64,000 nucleotides of DNA from Terana coerulea (GCA_024811115.1 JAKOGH010000097.1:186001-250000), one strand, 5' to 3'; counted from the stretch's first letter, positions 46,723 through 59,667 are shown. Notes: generated by a model from the sequence alone, not told the origin. Program-made: numbers and translations.

Positions 46723-49700
46723 ATGAAAGTGGCAGTGGACCATGCTCTTCCCGTCCTCAAGCAGGCCGTCGAGCTCGCAGCCGATTCAGCCGGCGACGCC
46801 GGTTTCCCTGGGCTTCAGAGTGGTCTCGGAGCTGTAGCAACAGTCCTAGAGAAGATAGAGGTGCGACACTGACGCCAATTGTCTCAAACGCCTTGAAACT
46901 CAGCTGTGCTTTTTAGGAGATGAAGGCGAACATCGACGGTGTGGATGCGCTTTGCGAGCGCGTCGAGGAACTAGCAGCGCGAATAAGTAAATTTCATTCG
47001 GCACCTGGCAGGCAAGTGTCGCCTGACATGCAGGAGGAGATAGAACGTTTGACGACGTGAGTGCTTTTGCTTTCGTTTGTAGGCTTGTCTCCGGCTTAGC
47101 GTTACGCAGGGTGTGGGCTCGAATTGCAGAAGAAACGACGAAAATTAAGAACCGTCACTGGATATGGCGCTTTATCACCAGTAACGCAGATGCAAAGAAA
47201 CTCGAAGACCTAGTCGCGGATATTTCCAATTCTATCCAGCAAGATTTTCTGGTGAGCAAAACAGAGTTCATTATCACTTGCCAGGTAACGCTGACAGACG
47301 TAGTTAACAGGCTTATTGGTGACGACTAACATCGTTGTACTCCGACACGTTGCTCACTCCGCTGCAGGATATTGGAACAGCTGTCTTTGCAGTGCATCAA
47401 GATGTAAAAGCTGTGAGTTAGGCTCATTGAATGAAAAGACAATTAGCTGATCAGCGAAGTAGATACGAACAGAGTTCCAAGGTTAGTAGTGCCGTCTACT
47501 ACCGAAACACAGCTAACGATTGCACTTCAATAGATTCTTTTATGTCAAGATATGCAAAGCACGCTCTCTACGACTCCATCGGCGTTCGCCGAGCGTGTCT
47601 CGAAGGTACACGGAAACAACTTTTGCAAGATATCCGCGACTGGATATACCGTACCTCACGAGAGGTTGCCTCTACCAAATCTTCAAGCGCCTCCGGAAAG
47701 GCAGGCCATATCTTTTGGATTACCGGGCTCGCCGGTACCGGGAAGACGACGATCGCCTGTTCCGTAGCCCAGACTTACGACAGAGAGGGAGCCTTAGGCG
47801 CGCAATTCTTCTGCTCGCGGTCAGATGCTGAATGCAGCGACCCAAACTCCGTCTTCATTACGATCTCTCGCCAGCTCTGCTTCTATCATGCCCCGTTTAA
47901 GGAGAAGGTCGTCGAGATAATCGGCAAGAATCCGAATATCGGCAGCGCAGGTCCCGAGCGCCAGTTTGAAGAGCTCATCCTTCGCCCGCTTCAGGCCATC
48001 GAAAGCAGGTTCCCGACGTGCGTCGTAGTCATTGACGCGTTGGACGAGTGTCAAGGCCAGAACCAGAGCCCCTTTGACAGCTCGGATATCCTCGGGATCT
48101 TGGCTCGTCACATTGGGAAGCTGGCGCCGTTCCTCTTCGTCATCACCAGTCGCCCTGAGCCAAACACGATCGCGTATCTCGAGGGAGGGCGCAAGGAATC
48201 TCTCGGGAGTGTCACGAAGCTTCTGGTTCTCCACAATTTGTCGCTCGAGTCAGTATCAGACGACATCAGGCTTTATCTGACTCACGGCTTTGATGTTTTG
48301 AGGAGCCCGCTGGCGCCTGAAGAAAGGCTGGCCGTCTGACGAGGATATCAACAAGCTGGTGAAGCGCTCGAATGGACTTTTCAACTTCGCGGCTATTGCA
48401 CTGCGCCTCATTAGCAGTGTACACCGTCATGGGAACCCAATGGACCAGCTGAAGAAGCTCCTTGGACCACAGGCCCCGATGGGAATGGATGAACTATACC
48501 TCGAGATTCTCCAAACAGCATTTGACCGGAGATTGTCTCAACTGAATATCACCAACCCTTCACTGCGTCGTGTACTTGGCGTCATCGCACTTGCTCAGGA
48601 ACCTCTCTCAGCCTCGACAATCGCGGGCCTACTTGGCCTTAACGTGAACGATGTGCGAAACATCTTGACCGGGCTTTATTCAGTACTGCACATCCCCGAA
48701 GACGCCAGTAGCTCAGAGCCCATCCGCGTTATCCATCCGACATTCCTCGAGTTCCTCCTCGCTGACTCATCTACGAAGCTCGAGGCATTCCACATTTCCC
48801 CTGTTCAACATCATCCCTTCATCCTCTTGGGGTGTCTTCGCATCATGAATCCCAGTTTGAAACGCAACATCGCTGGCATTCCGCATCCTGCGTCGTTCAA
48901 AAGTGAAATACCCAACCTTGCACAGGCTGTCGAAGGCTGCATCTCTCCCCAGTTAAGCTATGCATGTCGGTATTGGAGCTTTCATCTTCGTCACTGTGTC
49001 GGCGCTGAACTGGACGACACCACATACGACCTTCTCTGCCAATTCTTGAATAGCCATCTGCTGCACTGGCTGGAAGCATGCAGCCTGTTAGGCGCGTGGG
49101 ATGGCGTTGTGGATGCGCTGTACTCCGCGGTGCAAGCTTGTGAAGTATGTACCATAAGCGCCCATTCATACGTCGCATATGCTGACCCTCACGCGACAGA
49201 CAACCGGTGTCGGAGGGCGTCTCCTGGACCTGTCCCCGACGCTTCACGACTACTGGAGATTCGCGCTGGCATGCGCTCCGTGTGCGGACACTGCGCCACT
49301 CCAACTCTACCATTCCGCGCTCGGGCTCGCTCCGACCGAAAGCCAAGTCAGAGAACGATACAGCGAAGGATGCAAGGACTCCCTCGCTGTCTGTCGTGGG
49401 GCCCTTGCCAGATGGGAGCCATGCATTGCCAGCTTGGAAGTGGAAGGCGTGTTTGATGCAGGCTCGCTTGCCTTTGCTCCCAATGGGAGCTCCTTCGCTG
49501 TGTGCATAGAAAATCGTGTATATGTCCGCAGAACGGCCACTCGCACCTACAGCTCCATCATTGAGTGCCGTCAACCCAAAAGTATTGCCTTTTCCCCGGA
49601 CGGGTTGCACATTGCGGTGGGATCATGCGCCGACTTCGCCATCCACGTATTTAGGATAACATCGCTGGCCGGGGAGCGTGTCAGTACATTCGGGGAGCTA

Positions 49701-51660
49701 CAGCACGAGGACAGTGTCGTGGATTATTGCGCGTATTCGACAGACGGAGAGCGCCTCATCTCTGTCACGAACTCGTACAGTCACCGTGATTTCGACATTA
49801 CGTTGTGGGACATCGCAAGCGGCCAGTCCCTTCGTAACATCACCACATCGACTCTTAACACTCAGGCCGGGATTTCAGGAGACGGGCACGTGCTTACGTA
49901 TTGCGATGGCCCGGGCGAATCTATGCATTTATATGACATGCGGTCAGACTCGGACCAAATCCTCCGACTTTCTGGTACCAGTGACGTATGGGCGTCCACA
50001 TTTTCGCCCAACGGCCTGTACGTTTGCGCAAGGACGAACCACAGCATCAGAGTTTGGACGTACCCCCAACGGTCATTAATCCTTTTCCTCAACAACCTGC
50101 CCACAGAGCTCTCCGGACCGCTGGTGTTTTCTGAGGATGGCACGCACCTCGCTTGTGGATCCAAAGACGGGTCTGTCTACCTATGGCAAGTCGAAGGCGA
50201 CAATCTGGAGGTGATCTTCCGACCACAGGGGCAACGTGATACAAGCAACCATCCGATCATTGGCCTTGCATGGAGTCCAGATGGGTCGCAGGTCATCTCT
50301 TACGGCGCGTCTCGCAACGTGATTCACTTCTGGGACGCCACCCGCTTTTCCGCTCCCACTCCTGTACACCGTCCCCATTCTACCAGCTCTGCACCATCTG
50401 TCTCCTCGCATACCAGGTGACCCCTTCGCCTTCGTACAGAGCTCTATTTCTACCGGCCCGCCGTCGTTCGCATTCGTGAGTGGCAGGTCGCTGTCAGGGT
50501 ACAACCAAGGCGAGGACCAGTGCCGGCAGCTCCTGCGGACCTCATCTCGCAGACTCGATGTACAGCAGCTCCATGCTACCTGGAGGGCACCTCGTCATGC
50601 ACCCGAGCTGGCATGGAGATTTTATGTCGACATCACCGGCGTTCTCGATGACTCGCAGTCCGGTGCTCTGTTCGGTGGAAACCCAATGCTGGCTTCCGAC
50701 TGGGCGTTCTTCACTGGGAGCATTGGCTACGCTGAGGGATCGTCAAGCGTTGCAGTCTCACAGAATGCCTCCCTGGTGGCGTACAGGTGCCCAGACTCCA
50801 AGTCCCCGAGCCTAGACATCGACGTATGCAACCTTCACACCGGAAAGCGGCTCGCATCGCTGACCGGCGCGAGAGGACTCTACATCAGCACCATTTTACT
50901 CTCCCCCGACGGTACACATCTCGCAGCCAAGGGTTCTAATGACTACACCGTCAACGTGTGGAATGTAGCCTCCGGAGCCCTCGTGCGCAGCCACGGCAAC
51001 CTCCAACACGGGACCGTTCTTACTGCATTCTCTTCGGATGACCGCTTCCTCGCCTTTGTGTCGGATACGCACGGCCAGGGTGGCGGCGGCGTGCCAGTGC
51101 ACGTGCTGAGCGTTGAAACGGGAGACGTTCAGACCGTTCACGTCGGCGACGGCCCTGCGAAGGTGCGCCGCGCCCTGTTCACACCGGAGAACACACACAT
51201 CATTGTATGCGAGCACAACGTCCACCATCGTGTCTGCATATTCGACCTGAAGCGCAGCACATGCATATACGCACTGACGCTTTCAGAATCCGACGCATGG
51301 ATGTCGCTGCTCACCTTCTCACCCGATGGCACCGGCATCCTCGTCGACGGCGACCACGGCGCGCCGTACACCGTCAATCTGTGGGCGGCCGACAGCCGTG
51401 CCTGGCCGGTGTGCAGGGTGTCGCGGGACGGATGGCTGTACGCGAAGGGTCCGAAGCGGACGGTCAGGCTGTGCTGGCTCCCACCGGAGTGGCGCGAGAT
51501 ACTGTCCTTGGGCGGGCCAAAGTTCAGCTGTCGCGACCGTGAACGAGAGAGGGCCGTTGAGTTTGATATATCGCGTCTTCCGCAGTATGCACGGCACTGG
51601 GGAATCGGTTCGGAGAAGAATGTTCGCATATCCGGCGGCACGGGTAAATTATTGGCTTGA
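46723..51660 (+). CDS. NLR/STAND protein: MLKL-like helical domain, NACHT ATPase, WD40 propeller
   Basis: Exon 1 (46723-46860) reads MKVAVDHALPVLKQAVELAA and FPGLQSGLGAVATVLEKIE. Exons 2-3 (46917-47056, 47110-47251) give ANIDGVDALCERVEELAARI and ADAKKLEDLVADISNSIQQD. This helical N-terminus resembles the MLKL/HeLo-type domains of fungal NLRs that act at membranes. After YDSIGVRRACLEGTRKQLLQ comes the NACHT: FWITGLAGTGKTTIACSVAQ (Walker A), CVVVIDALDECQG (Walker B) and APFLFVITSRPEP (sensor). A winged-helix region (SNGLFNFAAIALRLI, IRVIHPTFLEFLLAD) leads, over an intron at 49144-49199, to TTGVGGRLLDLSPTLHDYWR and WD40 blades (IAFSPDGLHIAVGS, LLSPDGTHLAAKGSNDYTVN). The frame breaks at A-run 48323-48325 and T-run 50346-50349; removing one base in each restores it. 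Such proteins sense non-self and trigger cell death; the ligand is unknown. Confidence 0.85.
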
Positions 51661-54259
51661 TCTCTCCAGTGTTCAATGCTTACACCCATGCATAGGTACA
51701 TCTGTATTGTCCGCGTAAATAAGGGTCGTTTGGGCACCCTGGACTCTAATTGACGGCGGTTTCCTGGATATGTTCTTCTCTTTGCACTTCCGTGTAAGCT
51801 ACCGGTCGTAGTGTCGCAAAGCGTACGGTCAAAGGACGTCGGATTTTGTCTGATACGTGTGTCACCGCCGGCCTGTCTTTCCAGCCGACACTACACTTGC
51901 CAGAAAGTCTCCAGCTTTCCCTGCCTTTTCCAGCATCTTGTGCACCCACGCGAAGACGTCTCATTTTCGCCAATCGGCCGTGCCCTACATGCGCGTGCTA
52001 CACGGGTCTCTAGGAAAATCCAATCGACGCAGATAGCCACGGGACGAACCGGAGGATGCAAGCCACAGTCGACAGACAGCCGAGCATCACCGACGACGTT
52101 CGACAGCCTCATCTACAGTAATCGAAGCGGCTTCGGTGAACTGCCAACGCCTCGGGCGCCTCGAGAAGCCCAGAGCGTAACTTACCTCTGAAAATGCTGG
52201 TTACGGAGGCTCCCGAGCGGAGCACTTTGAGTCGATATTTGCTATCCAGTACGCCGGTCCCGACAAAATGAATGCCATTCCAAGCGCGATCGACAGTTGG
52301 CTCGGGAGCAGCGCCACAAAGACGTCGCCCACACTTGATTTTGATCATTTTGGGGCGGGACTCGAGTGAACGGCTCCCACGCAAGCGAACGTATACAATG
52401 TCTACCAGGGATTAACTTGGGCGGCGCCCCGCGCAGTTGTGACATGGAAGGTTCGCGCGGGACAGAGGGGTCGACAGTTTCTTGATTTTGAGGAATTCAA
52501 AGAGAATACCAGCCTTTGGCGTGGCCCCAAGGCAAGTCGCGGCGCACGGCGATCGCCAAGGCAAAATGCGAGCCAGAAAGTCCCAGACTCTCGCCGTGCC
52601 TGGCCAGCGTTCCGAGTTTGTCCTGCGCCGCGAAACTGAGATTAGATGGGAGAAGGACCCAGGCAAACGAAAGTGCTGACCGTACCAGCGTTCGGAATCA
52701 GCAACAGCTTGCAGAGGACATACTCAGAATTGCGGAGAATCAGGCCAGGCTGGCCAGCCATCCGCGCCGATGTGTGCAGGACGAGACTTCCATTGGATAC
52801 ACTACAATGACCGACCCACTCAGTCAGCCCACATCTCAACGCAGTAAGAACTACCGAAACTCACTGGGATGGCACAGAAGGCTACTCGGGCCGAACATTC
52901 CCTCCACGTACTGTAAGTTACTAGCGAGCTGTGAGCTTGAGGTGCTGCGAGCCGCACCGCGATCGCCCGCGGCGTCGGCGAGCGTAGAGCGCAGCGCGGC
53001 CTACGTCCCCCCATCTAGCGTTCTGTGGCGATCGCAGCCTGTGCCGCGTGCGCGGGCGGTGCACAGCGCGCCACACGCGTGCGCGCGGCAGGTCCGCCGT
53101 GCTCAGGCGCTCCGGGCCGAGGCCGTGTTTCCCCAAAGGAAAAGTTGGAAAACGGCTGCCGCCGCGGGCGAGGCTAATCAGCGCGCTTTGGCCGGCGCCG
53201 CGAACGTGGGCCGTGTCGTGACTCGTGGTTGCTGCAGCAGGCTTGCTGGGGCCCTGGAGCAGCAGAATGCCCGGATATCCGGCTGGCGTCGCCGTTGAAT
53301 AGTTGTTTCATCAGCAACGCGCTGCGACGCCGAAGGCGGGGCTACAGAAAATGCAGGTCAGCAATATGGAGGGGCGCCGCTGAGCGATATACTCTTATGC
53401 AGATATCCGCTACGTAGTGCCTCGCAGCTTGGAGCGGCGTGCCGCGACGCGGCGTCGATGCTGGTGCAGGCGCTGCGCAGGGAGCCGTACACCCGATCGT
53501 GCGCCGGGGCTGAGCACCTCGAGCCTGCGCTCGCGCGTTCCCTCGAGGGAGCTGCTGGGCCCGGGAATAAGCACGCCTCTGCATCTGCGGTGGGCCGATG
53601 GCTGCACGGTGCCCCCTGCGCCGTGGCTCGCCGGGAGGTGTGCGAACGAGCGTCGAGCAGACGCGTCAGCGCGCAGGCGCGCGTGAAAAGTTGACACGCA
53701 TAATGAAAATCGTGTCACCCCCGGAAAAATCACCCGCAGCCCTCTCGCCGCCTTGGCGTGCGTGCGTGCGTCGTCAGATGCCGACAATCATCGCACGAGC
53801 AAGGCGTGCGCGCCGTCGTCCGAGAGTGGCTTGGACATCCCGACCAGGGGCGAACGCAACGGGAGTCAGTCAAGCGATCTGACTGGCCGCGGCGCGTGAG
53901 GGCGAGCATCGGCCGAGCTGCCGCGCGCGCCTGGCCCCTAATTTGTCAGCGCCTACACGAGATGCCGGGCGCAGATTCCAAAGCGACTGACCAAGATCCC
54001 AGGCTGCGCTTGATCAGCAGATTCCCCAGAGGCAGCACGCAAAGCGACGCGGGATGTTTCGGTGGCAGAGAGATGTGTGCATTGCATGGTGTACAGTACT
54101 AATACAATTGCGATGAAGGTCGAAGGTGCGGTCTAAGTATATGCAAGGAGATTACTGTGCTGTGAGATGGTACGGTATGCTACACGACGCGGGAGGCAAT
54201 AAATTTTAAATGGGACCCGTGACGTCACGAGGGAGCGTGGGTGGACGCGTCGCGCGGGT
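51661..54259. other. Long gene-poor stretch
   Basis: About 2.6 kb, rather GC-rich in the middle, with many open frames but no recognised domain, start context or splice pattern. TGACGTCA at 54220-54227 is a palindromic CRE-type site just past the 3' end of the cyclin gene. Confidence 0.4.
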
Positions 54260-55391
54260 TCACGCCGTCAGCATCGCCGGCCGCGGATGTGGGACCGCAG
54301 CCGGTCTGCAGCGGGGTATTGACGACGCGGAGGAGGCGGAGGACGCGGCGGAGTAGGCGGTGCTCGACGCGCTGCTCGTGGGCGACGTCGCATTCGAGTG
54401 GTGGAAGTGCGGGAGCGGGAACGCCTTGAGCAGCTGCAGCGCGGAGGAGAGCCGGCGATGCGGGTGGTGGTGGTGGTGGTGGTGCGCGTCTTTGGTGTGC
54501 GGATGCGGCGCCGTCGCCTCCGGCGAGTGCGCGTGTGCGACCACCGGCACGGTGACCTCCTCCATGGCCGGCGTCAGCGGCAGCGGCGACGTCGAGGCGG
54601 AGCTCGACGCGTCCGACGTGTCGTCGCTCCAGTGCGAGGGGAGTGCGGCTTGGGCGTGGGCGCGACGGTGGTGGCGCGGCGCGGCGAGGTGCGTGTGTGC
54701 GTGCGTGCGGGAGGGGTGCACGAGCGAGAGGATAGCGTCGTGGTGCGCGAGCAGGTCGCTCTCGTGGATGCCGAGCTCAAAGTCGAGCACGTCGAGGAAC
54801 TCGCGCTCGATCCGGCCCACGTCGCGCTTGCCGAAGACGCCGGTGCACAGCGCCCAGTGGATGTTCTTCAGCGTCGAGTCGTTGCAGTACTATGGAAGGC
54901 ACAGCATCAATATACATGTCCGTGTCCGGTGGAGAACGGTGTAGACGAACCTTGTTTGCGCAGATGAGCGCCCCTAGGAAGACACGCTCGCAGGCCCACT
55001 GCTCGAGGGCGATCTGGAGGTGGGGCTTCGCCCGGTCGATGTAGGCGAGGGCGACGAGGAGGACGGGGACGGTGACCTCGGCCTTGGTCAGGACGTTGGT
55101 CACGAACTCGAGGAAGCTGGCGTGGGCGGGTCGCCGCGAGAGCGTACGACCGCGAGTAGATGTGGATGGACGACCGATCGCAAAGTCGACGGTCTCGACT
55201 ACCGAGTCGACGGTGTATTCTACGAGAGACAGGTCAGTAAGGAAGAACTGCCGGAAGTTGGGTGACGCTCGCCACATACCAATTAGGGTGCGGGACATCT
55301 TGATGTCAATGAGCTCGAGCACTGCGGGCGAGTGCAGAGCGGGGTCGACGAGGCTCGCTTCGTGTACGGGAGAGTAACCACCTTGGACCAT
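54260..55391 (-). CDS. Pho80/Pcl-type cyclin with His-rich tail
   Basis: ATG at 55391 opens MVQGGYSPVHEASLVDPALH. Intron 1 joins IKMSRTLI to EYTVDSVVETVDFAIGR. The cyclin box follows: ASFLEFVTNVLTKAEVTVPV, LLVALAYIDRAKPHLQIALE, WACERVFLGALICANK and, after intron 2, YCNDSTLKNIHWALCTGVFG and EREFLDVLDFELGIHESDLL. Five-helix boxes with RVFLxALICANKYxxD and E(F)L..LxFxL belong to PCL1/2 and Pho80-like cyclins, partners of the Pho85-type kinase in cell-cycle start, polarity or phosphate control. The tail is rich in His (a run of seven in KDAHHHHHHHPHRR), Ser and Ala and looks disordered. It ends PRPAMLTA. Which Pcl function it has is not visible. Confidence 0.85.
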
Positions 55392-57740
55392 GGCGGGCAA
55401 GCTGCAGACAGGAGGGTAGACCGGCGGGAGGGCGGGCGAGGAGGAGGAGCAGGAACTGGGGACGGACAGGCCGGAGGGTGGGGGTATTATACCGTCGCAT
55501 TATGCAGCCGCGGTGGCGCGCGCGATGCGATTCCAGATCTGAGATGATACGAGCACGGTCGGTGCGCAGGGCGTGGACATACGGATGACTGCGACGGGAC
55601 ACGCAGGCAGGAAGGCAGGGCAGGCAGCTCGCCGGATCCGATGATCCCAGAATTAGCTCGCAGGCGCCGGGGTGCGCTGACTGGCCGGTGCTGTGTCACC
55701 CAGATCGGGCGCCCGATCCGCGTGCTGCCAACCGAGCCTGCCCGTGCCTGCTGCCGCGTCGGCCGCGGCAGCTTTCGGCTCTCGCACCCACGTCCGCTGC
55801 CCCCCCCTCCTCGTCACCGCACGCAGCGATGCGCCACGGGGCCCGTCGGCTACACGCGTTGTGCGCATCGCGCGTCGGACGGCGGCGTGCCCTCGGGCCG
55901 CAGCGTCCTCCCAAGCCTCGCCAGCGACACAGGGCCGGCCTCCGACCGCAGCGGCGCAGCCATATAATCTATCACCGCCTCCCCAGGGGCGTGAAGGCAT
56001 GCACGGAAGCGCCCCCGCGGACGGCAGGCACGCACGCTCTGCGCGGGTGGGCACGGTCGCCGGTCGCACCAGCATGGGAGACGCAGCGGCGATTTCTCAG
56101 CCGCGGCGCGCGCGAGCATGCCTCCACTCCCGTGCGTCGCGACACGTCCGACGGCGCAGGGCGTCCTGGCGCCTGCCAGCGAGGCGCGCGGGGGTCTCAG
56201 CCTGACCAATTGGCCCACGAGCCCATCTCCGCGCGCGGACGCTTCCCCTGCGATTAGTCAGCCCGCTCTCCGCCGCGCGTGCGCCATGGCGAGTCATTCG
56301 GTGTCAAAGCAGATTCTGACTCAGCCAATGGGCTTAGTGATCCACATTCGTTGAACCTTTCTGCAGCATTCGACGACCTGCGATCATGCATAATTAAACG
56401 GGAGCAGCAGTGAAGCGCTCGGGATGACGGTGGGGATCGAGGCACGCAGGGGGACCGTCGCTTGGCGACACACGACAGGCTACAGCCAGGGGTTGCGGGC
56501 GATATTGGTTTGCGACGTCGTGCCACCGTGCATCTCGAGGAGTCGTCGACGCGTTCGCTCCATCTCACCACTCGGGCCCCGCAAATTGTCTGCATGTCGT
56601 GCGGAATTCCAAGAGGCATTGATGTGGACGCTGCTGGCATAGACTCTTTTTCCTCCTCTCTGTGTAGGACTGCCATAGGCTGCAGAACATAATACGACGA
56701 TGCACGGCGAGCGGTGTTGTATCGTCGGAACCCTGATAAGCCTGAATGACACTTCGGAAAATCCGCAGGCTGCAGACGCCCTGTGTCGAGCCGTGGATCC
56801 ATGTCACCGCAGCCTCGGATGTAACGCTCTGTTGTCTCCGTGCGGCTGAAACGCTTGGCAGGACGGCCCAATACAATGTGGTGAAACTGGCAACCAACTG
56901 CGACAAGCCGTTCAGGTTCATCTCACACCGTCGCAGACCCGTAGCCGCCCATAGCACCGCCGTTTATCCTCGTCGCACGAGCCTAATACTATGGCTCGTA
57001 TACTAGGGTTTCCTTGCATGCACCCTGAGAGGCAGTCCACGCACCCTTCTCTCTTAGGTCTCTAATCCTTTCTAGTTCCCGATTCCCGGAAAGCGGGATA
57101 CATCCTCGGGCGGCGCCTCGCCGTGTTGCCAACGGCAGACGTCCACCGCCGTGACGCGCGGCCCAAACAGCGCGTCTGCAAATCATGTCTCGCCTCGAGA
57201 TACATGTCGGTCATCGTGCCAGCAGACTGCCAGAATGACCCGATATTGCCTGTTGCACTTCGAGGACCGGTGTCCGCGTGTGATTGGTCCGCCGCGCAGA
57301 AACACGCTTAATCCTGTGCTCGCGCGCTTAGCCCACGCTCCGTCTTCGATTTCGAGTTGTTGTATTCGGCTCCCTGGCTGTGTCAGAGAACGCGAGGCAG
57401 GTTACAGCATCTGCGTGTCCTTCCTACAAAAGAAAAACAAAAAAGTACAACTGAGGAATACAGGAATACAGTCCACAGCAACTAATCATACACTAGCGCA
57501 CTTCTGCGCCACCATCCGCCGCTCGAGCCCATCAGGGCTGTTGAGACCTGCATCTATTCCCGAATAATAATATATGAAGGCCCGTCGCCCTCGCAGCGCG
57601 CCGGCGCGCCCTCCCACGGGTGCTCGAGACCGTCGTGGCAGCACCCGCATTCTTTCGCGTCGCACCACCGCGCCATCTGCCCATTGAGCAGCCGCGACGC
57701 AGCATGACCCTGCGCGTGTCGCAGCGCCGCCGCAGAGGGC
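55392..57740. other. Long intergenic region, cyclin promoter side
   Basis: TATAATAC on the minus strand at about 55489-55497, some 100 bases upstream, could serve the cyclin gene. The remaining 2.2 kb is GC-rich to 56.3 kb and then mixed, with open frames on both strands that show no domain. No gene is supported. Confidence 0.4.
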
Positions 57741-59265
57741 CTACGACGCGGCGGGCGTGCCCTCCTTCGCGCCGTCCGCCTTGGGCTTCTTGCTGTTCTT
57801 GCTGCCCCGCGGCCGCCCGCGCGGCCGTTTCGCCGTCCCCTGCCCGTCCGCGCCGTCCTCCGCGCCGCGCTTCGCCGCCTGCGCGTTCGTCTCGATCTGC
57901 GTCCGCAGCTCCTTCAGGTATCTGGCCGTGCATCAGCCAGGGAGAGCGTAGCGAGGACGACGGATGAGACACGGTGAGAGGTATGGGAGCGATAGGTAGA
58001 AATGGGGATATAGCGGACTGAATCAGTCGTGCGATGGAAGGGGTGTGGCGGCGGAGGCTTACTGGGCGGATTTCTCCTCCAGGGTGGCTTGGAGGCTGGG
58101 GAGAGGCGGCTGACCTAGCTCTTGTCGGAGTCGGTCCGACCTCTTGTTTTGGCAGGGGCGTATTCGCTCTCACTGATCGCCTGTATCTTGCCCTGCAGAT
58201 CAGCGACTCTGTAGTCGGCGCCGTCAATGCCGGGTACGATGATTACGGGGCATACAGGCCTGCACTCACTCTTTGTCCAGTTTATCCGCCAGCATATCCG
58301 CCTATGGGATTGGTGAACATCAAAATTCTGCAACCGTAGGCTAAAATGCATACCTTGTCGCGATGTTCATTGACCTGAACTTACACGTCATTATTAGGAC
58401 CGGTCAGGAATAGCATGCCGCCCACCTCGCTCAGGCAGCTCAACAGCCGTTTTCGTTCACTATCCAGCCTAGACACATGCCCGTCAGTCCGTCATTTCCG
58501 ACCGGATACACAAACACTCACTTGTTCTTCTGCTCCTTCACGTCCTGGATCGCCTTATGTTTCTCATCCAGCGCCGCATGCGCCGACAGGATGTTCGCGG
58601 TGTGCAGCTGCAATGTCAGCGCATGCTTCCTAAGTTTAGGGCAACATGACGTCGTCAGTAACTGAGCATTAGCCAGGCGTCGGGACACCAAAATAGCACC
58701 GAAATATTCATATAGCAGAGCCGCGTCGCACGACCGGCCGAAGGGCGATCGCACAAGACCCGCCGACGATCCTGGCCGGTGGTGTACGAAGACCCCGAGC
58801 CGGATTCGTCCTTGGGCTGCAGTGATCGCATTGTTCGTGTGGACGTCTCCGTAGCGCCTGAGACGGACGCCACAACGCTCAACCCGGTCAAAGAGCTGTC
58901 CAGCAGCGATGCCTGATTGTATCCGGAATGCCAGAAAATGCGCACTGCAACCTGGACTGGCAGTAGAAGGTCTCGAACATGCTCTTTTTCGTAGAGGCCC
59001 TGGATAGAGCACAAACCGAATAGACCATTGGGCGTGCACAGGCTCCGTGCACTGGGTGGATTTACGACGACGACGACGAGCACGGGGCGCAGACGTACTT
59101 CAGTTCCGCCGTCTTGGCGAGCTCGACGAGCTTCTTCGTCCAGTCGCCCGAGGCGAGGATGGGCGCGGCTGCCGCCGCCGCTGCTGCGCCCCCGCGGGCG
59201 CGCTGTGCGAGCAGAGACCGCCGCCATTTCCTGCGGAATTGTCGTCGAGGGCGGACGAGGGTGCG
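57741..59265 (-). CDS. Coiled-coil protein with C-terminal AT-hook, copy B
   Basis: Same exon order as copy A: ASGDWTKKLVELAKTAEL, a long first intron, KHALTLQLHTANILSAHAAL, LDSERKRLLSCLSE, VNEHRDK, ADMLADKLDKE, VADLQGKIQAISESEYAPAK, and at the end YLKELRTQIETNAQAAKRGA with AKRPRGRPRGSKNSKKPKAD. The AT-hook and the C-terminal GAKEGTPAAS are almost identical to copy A. Unlike A it keeps a GT donor and normal acceptor in intron 5. It has one base fewer in exon 1 and two extra bases after EYAPAK (an A run and a G run near 58130-58165), which break the frame as written. It also has ACG where A has ATG near 43780, and no start codon is evident. It could be a working gene if these small differences are sequencing errors. 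Confidence 0.6.
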
Positions 59266-59436
59266 TGGGGTCTCTGGGCAAGGGCTGACTCCGGAAACTG
59301 CCAGCGGCGCACGACGTGGGTATTTTTTCCATTTTTCGGCGCCGCTTTGATCGCGCTTTGGCGTCTGATTGGTCGGGTGGCTCGGGAAGTCTCAATTCAA
59401 GCGCCCAGTGTTCGTTCTCTGCCTGTGGACTCCTTG
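57741..59436 (-). repeat. Right arm of the 1.7 kb inverted repeat
   Basis: Inverted copy of 43591-45271, covering promoter, first intron and all exons of the AT-hook gene. The spacer between the arms is about 12.5 kb and contains the NLR and the cyclin gene. Confidence 0.8.
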
Positions 59437-59529
59437 ACCTCAACGACAACCTAACTTCAAATGCTCAGTTTCTTTGGCACTCTTACTTCTGCATGCTTTT
59501 CATGTTTCTCTACCGACTACAGCGCTTAC

Positions 59530-59667
59530 CTCTACGCCCCGGGGACATGTCTACTATCAACAACGAGGTTCAATCACTGCTCTCGAGCGAAAATGCCGCA
59601 TTACGACCCGCGTTCGCCGGCGCGGTGGAGTTTCGGAAACCCACATAAGCAACCAGCAACTGCATGA
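59530..59667 (+). repeat. Conserved piece shared with 42523-42708
   Basis: The plus strand here matches the minus strand upstream of copy A. It includes the reading EVQSLLSSENAAL and FGNPHKQPATA. Its place upstream of copy B mirrors the arrangement at copy A. Not identified. Confidence 0.5.

Noticed and set aside
55688..56257. Several overlapping open frames in GC-rich sequence upstream of the cyclin gene
   Set aside because: All six frames are open because of base composition. None has a domain, start context or introns.
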